From contig CAZXOC010000254.1 in the NCBI GenBank assembly GCA_964642165.1, positions 1 to 10,931 of the forward strand: a DNA stretch of 10,931 nucleotides, in the 5' to 3' direction. The notes under the pieces were generated by a model. The model saw only the letters and a list, made by a program, of their open reading frames with translations, did no database searches and was not told the DNA's origin. The position numbers and the translations under genes are program-made. The stretch comes from CAYRVX01 sp964642165. GTDB lineage: Bacteria; Planctomycetota; Phycisphaerae; SM23-33. Positions 1 to 9,500 of the stretch are shown in pieces; positions within the stretch are counted from its first letter, which is position 1; each line of letters opens with the position of its first letter.

Positions 1-71
1 GGCAGCGCGGCGGCAACTCCCGGTGATTGCGGGGACTTGCGGGGCCGTGCAGTCCCACGCGACAGAAACGA

Positions 72-101
72 CGCAACCTCTTGCAATAGCAAGAGGTTGC
101 G
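72..101 (-). terminator. Hairpin terminator of the tRNA-Glu gene
   Basis: A perfect inverted repeat lies five bases beyond the 3' end of the tRNA. The two 13-base arms (72-84 and 89-101) pair completely around a 4-base loop. Read in the tRNA direction the stem is followed by GTCGTTTCTGTC, which is only moderately T-rich, so this is an imperfect intrinsic terminator rather than a textbook one. In the plus direction the stem is followed by GC-rich sequence and then the tRNA, so it most likely serves the minus strand. Placement and stem quality are seen directly; termination is inferred. Confidence 0.72.
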
Positions 102-106
102 CTCCT

Positions 107-179
<73 letters not shown>

Positions 180-223
180 GCGTCGGGTCCCAGCCGGAAC
201 GGCTCCGGCGTGGAGGTCTATCT

Positions 224-251
224 ACTATAATCCTACGCGAGAGAGCGTCAA
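224..251 (-). promoter_or_regulatory. Sigma70-type promoter for tRNA-Glu
   Basis: On the minus strand a -35 box TTGACG (251-246) is followed by a 16-base spacer and a -10 box TATAGT (229-224). Both differ from consensus at only one or two positions. A start around 217 would give a leader of about 38 nt before the mature 5' end at 179, to be removed by RNase P. The leader contains a small hairpin (arms 193-198 and 204-209). The AT-rich -10 stretch stands out against very GC-rich surroundings, which strengthens the call. The boxes are seen directly; promoter activity is inferred. Confidence 0.7.
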
Positions 252-385
252 CAGTTCCATCGACCCTTTTGGCGGGGGGCTTTCGCGGCGGCCGCTCTGC
301 ACCAGGGCAGTGCGCGCAGCCGCGGGCGGCAACCGGCCCGGGGCGCGAAAACCGTACCGCGATGCGGTTATCTCCAAGATCGTCG

Positions 386-414
386 TTGCCGGAAGCACTT
401 TCTGGTGTTATCAT
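386..414 (+). promoter_or_regulatory. Candidate promoter for the giant gene
   Basis: TTGCCG at 386-391 and TATCAT at 409-414 are separated by 17 bases, the optimal sigma70 spacing. It is the most AT-rich spot of the spacer apart from the tRNA promoter. Distance to the start codon at 593 is long, and planctomycete promoter consensus is less well defined than that of Escherichia coli, so this remains a candidate only. Confidence 0.35.
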
Positions 415-580
415 TGCACGATAAGGTCCGGAAGCGTGCGCCGCGGCGCGCGGGCTCGGCGGTCTGTGTCCGATCCCGAGCGACGCGGTCGAGCCGGCGT
501 TGAGGAGCCTGTCGGCCCATTGGTTGTGCCCCCGCTTCCCGCACCGTTGCACCGATGTGTTCCACCCGACGAACTCGCAA

Positions 581-590
581 GGGAGGAGAG
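581..590 (+). promoter_or_regulatory. Strong Shine-Dalgarno of the giant gene
   Basis: GGGAGGAGAG lies immediately before the ATG at 593. The GGAGG core (582-586) is six bases from the start codon, close to ideal spacing. The frame remains open further upstream, with a TTG at 500-502 as a possible earlier start, but no ATG in that frame has a comparable site. This element therefore decides the start. Confidence 0.85.
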
Positions 591-592
591 GT

Positions 593-3500
593 ATGGTAGT
601 GCGCCCCCCGCTCCGGTCGCCGCAGGACAGCCGCCGCCCCACGACCGCGCCGCCGAAACACCCCGCCGCCCTGGAGGCGCTGGAACCCAGGCTCCTGCTG
701 AACGCGGAGTTGTGGCATTTCCCGGCGGCCGATGCGGCCCTGATGTCGCCGGCGGCGCTGGACGACCTGGACGGCGATGGCGACCTGGACGCGGCGTTCC
801 GCTACGCCGGCGTGGACGCCCAGTGGCACCCGCTGCCGGGCGAGTTGTGTGCGCTGGACGGCGCGACCGGAACGCCGCTCTGGCGGTTGGCGGACACCTG
901 GCCCGCGCGGGACGACGTGCTTCTGGCCAACGTCAACGGCGACGCCAGCGCGGACGTGCTGGTCGAGCGTGAGATCGGCGAGGAGGATCTGCTGTTCGCC
1001 CTGGACGGCGCGTCCGGCAGCGCGGTGTGGGCCCCCGGCGAGAGCGGCGGGTCGTTCGTCGCCGGCGACCTCCGCGTCGACCAGATCGCCGACGTCGTGG
1101 GCGTCGCGCCGACGGCGCTCTTGGTGGCAACCGACGTCGCGGCCGGGGAGAATCTCTGGCAGTCGACGGCGCGGCCGACGGTCGTCCTTTCGCTGTACGA
1201 CTTCAACGGCGACGCCACCATCGACGTGCTTTGCGACGACTTCGGCACCGCGACGCAGGACCTGGTGATCCTCGACGGGGCGGACGGGGCGGAGTTGTGG
1301 CGGCACGCGGTGGGGACGATCGGGATGGTGTTCGCCCAGAACGCGAGCGTGCTGCCGGACGTCAACGGCAATGCCAGCCCCGACGTGCTGGTCCAGACCA
1401 TGGCGGTTCCCATCGGCCCCGGCGAGCTGTCGTCTACGATCGCGCTGGTGGACACGGACACGGAGCAGACGATCTGGGAGGTGACCGGCCTGGCGGCGAT
1501 CCAGCCCGGCGGGCTGTCGCTCGGCGACCTGAACGGCGACGGGACGCCGGACGTGGCCTTCGCCACGGCGTCCCAGACCGGCCATGTCCTCCGAGCCCTC
1601 GATGGACGGACCGGCCAGGAGCTGTGGCAGGAGAGCATCGAGGTCGTGGGCACCTGGGTCTCCCTGGCGGATTACGACGGCGACGGCCGGCCGGACGTCT
1701 TCGCCGCGACGCCCGGCGCGCTGCGCGTCCTGGACGGCGCGACGGGCTCGCAGCTTTGGGCGTACGACGCGCCGGCGGGCGCGACGTTTATCAGCCCGCC
1801 GACGCTGGGGGACCTGGACGGCGACGGCAAGCTCGAGGCGCTCGTCGGCGCGACGGACGGCGTGCACGCGATTCGGACCTCCGCGGACGTGACGCCGCAT
1901 GCAGCCGCTTGGGCGATGACCGGCCACGACGCCGCCCACAGCGCCCTGGCGGGCGAGATGGTGCCCGTTGCGCCGGAGGTCGGGCCGAGGGTGCGCTCCT
2001 TCGTGCCGGACTGGGCGGCCTCGGTGGACGGGTACACGCTGGCCTCGATTACCGTGACGTTCAGTGAGGCCGTCGACGCCGGTACGTTCACCACGGAGGA
2101 CGTGGCCGTCAGCGGGATGGCCGGCGCGTCGGCGGCCACCGCCGTCGCCGCCCTGAGTGACAGCACGTTCCGCATCGACCTGCCCGCCCACGACGACGCG
2201 GACATTATCACAGTCACCGTCGGGCCGGACATCCTGGATCTTGCCGGGGACGCGATGGACCAGGACCCGGGCGCGGACGGCGATCAGCCTTGGGTGTTCA
2301 CGCCCGAGTTGGCGGTGGGTCAGGAACGAACGTTCGACGCCGCGGCGGGGGGGATGTGGGCCTGCAAAGTCGCCGTCGGCGACGTGGACGAACTGTTCGT
2401 GACGCTGGCCAAGTCGTCCGTCTGGCAGGGCGAGGTCTCGCTGACGCGAGGGGGGCAGGTGCTGGCGTCGGAGACGGCGCCGCACGACGCGGGATTTCGC
2501 CTGGCCGATGCGGCCCCGGGCGTGTACACGCTCGTCGTACATGCGCCCGCGGGGGCCGGGGGGACGGCAGGCGCTGCCGACTCGGTGCCCTCGCTGACGC
2601 CCGCCGGGCCCGTGACCGGGCACCTGGAGGTCGAGGGCTCTCGCGCGTGGTGCCGCTTCACGGCGCCGGCGCGGGGGAACGCGCGCGTCTGGCTGGAAGG
2701 CACGGCCGCGAACCTGTTCGACCTGTACGTTCGCCGCGGCGAGCTGCCCGATGGCGGGGCCTACGACTACGCCGCCGCCGAGATCGGCGTCGAACGGTCG
2801 CTTCTGATGGCGGACCTGCCCGGCGGCGACTACTACGTCATGCTGCACGCGGCGCACGAGCTGGGCCCGCTGGGGGACTTCGTCCTCCGCCTGGACGACG
2901 ACCCCGTCGTGCCCCTGGCGGGGGAGATCACGTCGGACACGGAGCTGTCGGGGCGCTACCTCGTTGACGGAGACCTGACCGTCGCGGACGGCGCGGCGCT
3001 GACGATGGCTCCCGACTCGGAGTTGACGGTCGACGGCTCGCTGCTGATCGACGCAGACAGCGGCGCGGCGCTGGCCGGGCGGGTTCGCGTGGACGGGTCG
3101 GTCACCGTGGAGGCCGGGGCGACGCTCTCGCTGGGCGGGAACGTCCTGATCGCGAGCGGCCTGCTCGTCAGCGACGGCGGCGACGCGACCCTCGAGCCGG
3201 GCACGGTCCTGAAGTTCGGCGGGGGCGGCCTGCGCGTGGAAGGCACGCTGCACGGCGAGGGCACGCTGGAGCAGCCCATCTTTCTGACGTCGGCGAACGA
3301 CGACACGGTCGGCGAGGACGTCAACGGCGACGGCGGGGCAACGCAGCCGGGCGCGGGTGATTGGCAGGGCATCGAACTGCGGAACTCGGGGCAGGAGACG
3401 GTCCTGGAGAACGTCGAGGTCCGCTACGCCTCCAAGGGCATCGAAGGCGCCGCGGGAGGCGTGACCGTTCGCCTGCGGAACGTGATCCTGCGCCGCAACC

Positions 3501-6500
3501 GCTACGGCATCCACGTCTACACGCCGTACGTGGAGACCCGCGCGGACAACTGCCTGATCGTCGACAACGAGCTGACGGGCGTCTTCGTCCGCGCCGACTC
3601 CCGGCACACGCTGCGCAACTGCACGATCGTGGGCAACGGCTTCGACGGCTTCGGCTGGACCGGCGCGGGCATTCACGGTGGCGGGGCGACGCTGACGGTG
3701 GAGAGCTCGATCGTCGCGTTCAATCGCGATGGCCTGCACCACGAGGGCGACCCACCTGTCTGGACGTTCCGCAGCAATATCTTCCACAACCCCGACGGCC
3801 AGGAACTGATCTGGGACGGGGATCCCGGCGCGCCGCAGCTCGACCAGAACGGCAACCTATTGGCCGATCCGCTGTTCGTGGACCGCGCGGGCGGCAACCA
3901 CGAGCTGGACGCGGGCTCGCCGGGGATTGACTCCGGCCTGGGCATCCAAGCGCCGCTGGCGGACATTCTCGGCCGCCCGCGCTACGACGACGCCGGCATG
4001 GCCAACACCGGCGGGGGGTATCCCAGCTACGTCGACCGCGGCGCCTACGAGCGCCAGACGGACACGGAGGCGGCGAACCTGGCGGTGACGTACGTTTCCC
4101 AGCCGTCGCCGCTGTTCTTGAATCCCGGCGAGCCGCTCACGGTCCAGTGGACCGTCTCGAACATGGGGACGCTGCCGTCGGACGCCGCGTGGCAGGACGT
4201 GGTGTACCTTTCGGCCGATCCGTACATCAGCGCCGACGACGCCGTTCTGGCGAGCCGCGACCACAGCGGCGCCCTGCGAAGGGGCGGCAGCTACACGGAG
4301 ACTGCGACCGTCGCGATGCCGGACGTCGCGGGCCCGCGGTACGTCCTGGTCCACGCGAACGCGACCGCCGCCATGCCCGAGGCGATCCAGCGGGACAACG
4401 TGGGCCTCGCCGGCCGACCCGTCGGCGTCGGTGTGTCCCTCCTGGAGGTCGGCACGCCGGTCGCGGGCCAGGTCGCCGAAGGCCAGTGGGAGTATTTCCG
4501 CTTCGAGGGCGAGCCCGGGCGGAGCATCCGCTTCCTGCTGAGCGCCGCCGGCGCGGAGGGCACGGCGGAGCTGTACCTGCGCCGGAACGAGCCGCCGACG
4601 CTGAACGCCTACGACGCGGCCGCCCGGTCCGCCGGCAGCCTGGCGCAGGAGATCAAGCTCCTCGCGCCCGCCGACGCGACCTACTATCTGGGCGTCTATG
4701 GGGCGCACGTGCCCGGCGGGCCGAGGGGCTTCACGCTGGCGGCGGGGCTTTCCCTGCTGAGCGTCGAGCGCGTCGAGGCCGACCGTGTCGGCAACGCCGG
4801 CAGCGCCACCATTGGCATCATCGGCAACGCGTTCACGGCCGACGCGCAGGCCAAGCTCATCGCGCCCGACGGCACGCAGATTCCCGGCGAGGAGTGGTTC
4901 GAGAGCTCCTCGTCGCTGTACGCGACGTTCGCCCTGGACGTCGCCGGCGCGCCGCCGGGCGTCTACGACGTTGCCGTCTCGATCCCCGGCTCGTCGTCGT
5001 ACACGCTGAGTGACGCGCTGACGGTGGCCGGCGGCGGCAGCGCCGAGTTCGACTTCGATCTCAGCGTGCCCGGCGAGGCCCGCCCGGGACGCGCCATCGA
5101 CGTGACCCTGACGCTCGCCAACACGGGCGAACTCGACCTGCCGGCCCCGCTGCTGATCATCGAGACGCTCGTGGACGCCTCGTGGCATCCCTTCCTGGCG
5201 GAAGCGAGCGCGTCGGAGGAGCCGTTCGGGCTGGCCGAGGTCGGCCAGCAGCCCGCGCCCGCGGAGCCGCCGCAGTGGGTGCCCGGGCCCACGTACCAGG
5301 TGCTGTGCCTCAGCCCCGACGGGCCGGCCTCGATCCTTCGCCCCGGACAGACGGTCACGACGATCGTGGAGACGCTGACGCCCTTCGGCTCGGAGGACAT
5401 GCCTTTCACGGTCTACGGCGTGGGCGTGCCCGGCGACACGCAGGTGGACGAACAGGTCGACTGGCAGGAGCTGGAGGACAACGGCCTGCGCCCGGCGGGG
5501 CTGCCCGACGAGGCGTGGGAGCCGCTCCTGGAGCGCCTGAAGGTGCAGGTGGGCGACACGTGGGGCGACGTGCTCGTGTCGCTTCGGCAGAACGCCGATC
5601 ACCTGGCCCGGCTGGGGCAGCGGCTCGCCAACGTGGACGCGCTCTTCGCGTTCGAGATGCTCCAGGCCGCGGCGATCGGCGCACCGACGTACCTCGAGAC
5701 CGTCGAGGACGCGTTCTGCCCGGCCCCGGGCGTGCCGCTGAAGTTCACCCGGTACTACCTGCCGGGCCCGCTGTACCGTGGGCGCCCGGGCGCGCTCGGC
5801 TACGGCTGGACCCACTCCTACGACATCCGCCTGCGCGAGGCCGACGACGGCTCGGTCGTGATCAACGACGGCGCGGGAATCGACCGCCTCTTCACCCCTG
5901 GAGCCGCCGGCTACAAGCCCGTGCCCGGCGACCACGGCAGGCTGGCCGCCCTGGCCAACGGAAAGTACCTGCTGACCGAGGCCGACGGCACGGAGATCCG
6001 CTTCCGTTCGGACGGGTTGTTTGAGCGGATCCGCGACCGCAGCGGCAACCGGGTGACGGCCGTCTACGACGGCGACGGGCGCCTGATCAGCCTCAACCAC
6101 TCCAGCGGCGACCGCTTCACGCTCCACTACGACGATCGCGGGCGGCTGATCGACCTGACCGACCACGACGACCGGCACGTCTCCTACGGCTACGACGACG
6201 CCGGGGAGCACCTGGAGTCCGTCACACCGCCCGTCGGCGGCGCGACGACGTACGCGTACCTGACCGGCGAAGGCGCGCTTCGCGACCATCTGCTGGCGAC
6301 GGCCTCGCTGCCCGGCGATGTGCAGGTCGCCTACGCGTACGACGCCTGGGGGCGGCTGACACGCGAGGACCGCGGCGGCGGGCCCGTTACCCGCTTCCAA
6401 TACGACGACGCGGCGCGGATCGACGTCCTCGACGGGCTGCTCAACCGGACGCGCGTCTGGCTGGACGCCCTCGGGCGCCCGGCGCGGATCCGCAACGCCG

Positions 6501-9500
6501 TGGGCATGGAAGTGGACCTGACGTACGATGCGGGCGGCAACCTGGCCGGCATCTACGGGCCCATGGGCTCTTCGACACACCTCGCCCACGACGCGCTCGG
6601 CCGGCTCACCGGGTTCCGCGATGCCGAGGGCCACGCCGCGTCGCTCGGCTACGCCGGAGCGCACGGCGATCTGGCCTGGACCGTCGACCCGAGGGGCTAC
6701 GCGACGCAGTACGGCACCAACGCGACCGGCAACCTTGTGGAGATCGCCTACCCCGACGGCCAGGACGAGCAATTCGCCTACGACGACGCCGGGAACCTGG
6801 TCTCCTGGACCAACGCGCGCGGCCGGGAAACCACGTACCTCGTCAACGGGCGCGGGCAAGTCACCGAGCAGCGATTCCACGACGACACGGCCTACACGTA
6901 CCTTTACGACGATCGCGGGCGCCTGACCGGCGTGGTGGAGGCGCCCGGCACGACGTCGCTGGAATACCACCCGAACACCGATCTGCTGGCGAAGATCACG
7001 GACCCCTTCGGGCGGCACCTGGAGTTCACGTACGACGCGGCCGGGCGGCGAACGAGCCGAACCGATCAGGACGGCTTCACCGTCGCGTACTCCTATGACG
7101 CCGCGGGGAGGTTGGCGCGCCTCGCCGACGGGCAGGACCAGGACATCGAGACGTACCAGTATGACGCCGCCGGTCGACTGGCGCGCACCGACAAGGCCAA
7201 CGGCACGTACACCACCTATGGCTACGACGGCGCCGGGCATCTAATCAACGTCGTGAACGCCGCGCCCGACGGGGCGGTCAACAGCCGCTTCGACTACACC
7301 TACGATGCGCTGGGGCGGCGAGCCGGCGAGATCGGGCCGGCCGGGGCGTGGGCGTACGAGTACGACCTCAACGGTCAACTCACGCGGGCCGTCTTCACGC
7401 CCGCCGGCGTGGGCGGGGAAGAGCTGGACATTCGCTACGTCTACGACCCGGCTGGCAACCGCGTCCGGACGGTCGTGAACGGGCAAGCCGCCGAGTACGA
7501 CGCGAACAGCCGCAACCAGTACGAGCAGGTCGGCTCGGCGACCTACGAGTACGACGAGGACGGCCACCTCACGGGCAAGACCGACGGCCCGGACGCGTGG
7601 AGCTACACGTACAGCTCTTCGGGCTGGCTGACCCGGGCCGTCACGCCGGAGGGGACGTGGACGTACGAGTACAACCCGTTCGGCCGGCTGCGGGCGATCG
7701 AGCACGGCGGGGAGCGAACGGAGGTCCTTTGGGACCCGCGGGAGCTGTGGGACGTTGCGGCGACGTACGACGCGTCCGGCGACGCGGTGGCACGGTACGT
7801 CCACGGACAAGGCTTGGCCGCCCGCGTCGATCCGACCGGCGGGGCGGAGTTTCTCGACTTCAACGGCTTGGGCGGCACCTGGTGCCTGACGGACGCCGGC
7901 GGCGAGCCGCAGGGCAGCTACCTCTACGATCCCTTCGGGCAGGTCGTCGCGGCCACGCCCGGCGCCGAGAGCGACTTCCAGTTCGTCGGGCAGTACGGCG
8001 TGTTCGCCGAGCCGGGCGGACTGACCTACATGCGCAGCCGCTTCTACGCGCCGGACCTCGGGCGCTTCATCACACCCGACCCGATGGGCCTGCTGGCCGG
8101 CGACCTGAACCTCTATCGGTACGTCCTGAACTCCCCGCTGGATTTCGTGGACCCGTCGGGGCTTGAGGTGACGCTTCAGGACTTCTCGGTCAACGCCGGC
8201 GGCGCGGCCGCGACCGCGGCGGACCTTGCCGGCAGCGCCGGCCCGGCGTTGAAGCTCGGCGGAAAGGCCCTTGGCGGCGTCCAGATGGTCGGCGGGCTGA
8301 TCGACGTGGATCAGGGCATTCGCGAGGGCGACTGGGGACGCGCCGGCTACGGCGCCGCCACGTACGGTTTGGCGGCGGCCGGAATGTTCCTCAGCGGCCC
8401 GCCGGGATGGGTCTGTCTCGGCGTGTCGGCTGGCCTGACGCTGCTCAAGTGGATCCTCGACGCCGACTTCACCAATCTGTTCACGTCGGTCACGCCGGAG
8501 GACAAGTACGGGCCCTCCGGCTACCGGGTGACGCTCGACTCCGGCCAGGAAACGCACTTCATCCCCGCGGCGCAAGCGATGAGCTACCGCGTGGAGTTCT
8601 GGAACAAGGAAGACGCCCCCGTCCCCACCCAGGACGCGGTCATCGAGGACGTGCTCGACCCGGCGATCTTCGACCTCGACACCTTCGAGTTCACGCGGTT
8701 CGGCTTCCTCAAGTGGGACGTGCCCCTCGACGGCGCTCGCCGGATCGACACGCGGGTGGACCTCCGCCCGGACATGAACATCGCCGTGGACGTCAAGGCC
8801 ACCCTCGACGTCGACACGGGCAAGGTGCGCTGGTGGTTCCACTGCGTCGATCCGCTCACGGGCGAGTACCCCGACGACCCCATGGCGGGGTTCCTCCCGC
8901 CGTTCAACCCCGAGACACGCTACGAGATCGGGTGGGTGGACTTCCGCGTGGACGTCCGCGACGGCCTGCCGGACGGCACCGACATCGCCAACCAGGCCTT
9001 CGTGGAATTCGACTTCGCCGGCGACCTGCCGGACCACCCGGCTCCGAAAGAAGGACCGTGGATCAACACGCTGGACCTGTCGCCCCCGACCAGCGCGGTG
9101 GCGCCCCTGCCCGACACCGTGCACACGGCGGACTTCCAGGTGACCTGGGGCGGCAGCGACGCCGACGGCAGCGGCATCGCAACCTACGACGTCTACGTCC
9201 GCCAGGACGACGGCCCGTGGACGCTGTGGCTGGACGACACGGCCGCTACGTCCGCCGCGTACGGCGGACAGGACGGACACCAGTACGGTTTCTACACCGT
9301 CGCCACGGACCACGTGGGGCGCGTCGAGGCGCCCGCCGCCCAAGCCGACACGACGACACAGCTCGACGAGGGCGTCTCCGTGACACTGGACGACACGACA
9401 CGATCGGTGGTCTACGTCGATGGAGACGGCACGGCCGTCACGGTGACGCTGCGAGGCGGGACCGCCGAGCTCCTGTTCGTCGGAGACGGCCTGTCCACGG

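Larger units (their letters stand above)
252..592. other. Non-coding divergent spacer with a candidate promoter
   Basis: This stretch separates the tRNA promoter from the giant gene and holds no ORF with a recognisable product. The best rightward promoter candidate is TTGCCG (386-391), a 17-base spacer and TATCAT (409-414). It matches the -35 consensus at four of six positions and the -10 at five of six. A start near 421 would leave a 5' UTR of roughly 170 nt. The -10 box overlaps a short inverted repeat, TTATC (408-412) and GATAA (420-424), with a 7-base gap; this could be an operator half-site pair or chance. No riboswitch or small RNA was recognised. The giant gene's ribosome binding site lies at the right end. 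Confidence 0.4.

Noticed and set aside
27..46. Tandem TTGCGGGG direct repeat
   Set aside because: Only two short copies ten bases apart in GC-rich sequence; too small to call a CRISPR, iteron or regulatory array.
1027..2067. Plus-strand open frame in another register
   Set aside because: Arg/Gly-rich translation with no domain, lying entirely inside the giant gene's propeller; a GC-rich shadow frame.
368..3787. Very long minus-strand open frame (over 1100 codons), with similar ones at 3857-7240 and 7241-9550
   Set aside because: They mirror the sense frame codon for codon, are Arg/Val/Ala-rich with no recognisable domain, and have no ribosome binding site I could support. The sense strand reads as clear FG-GAP, beta-helix and RHS protein across the same bases.
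2915..3967. Pectate-lyase-type enzyme
   Set aside because: The beta-helix fold is evident, but no lyase catalytic pattern was recognised and the context is a stalk of binding modules.
5798..8164. Classical RHS polymorphic toxin with immunity gene
   Set aside because: No PAAR or VgrG-like N-terminus, no short variable toxin after the core, and no small downstream gene in the window; the frame simply continues with structural domains.
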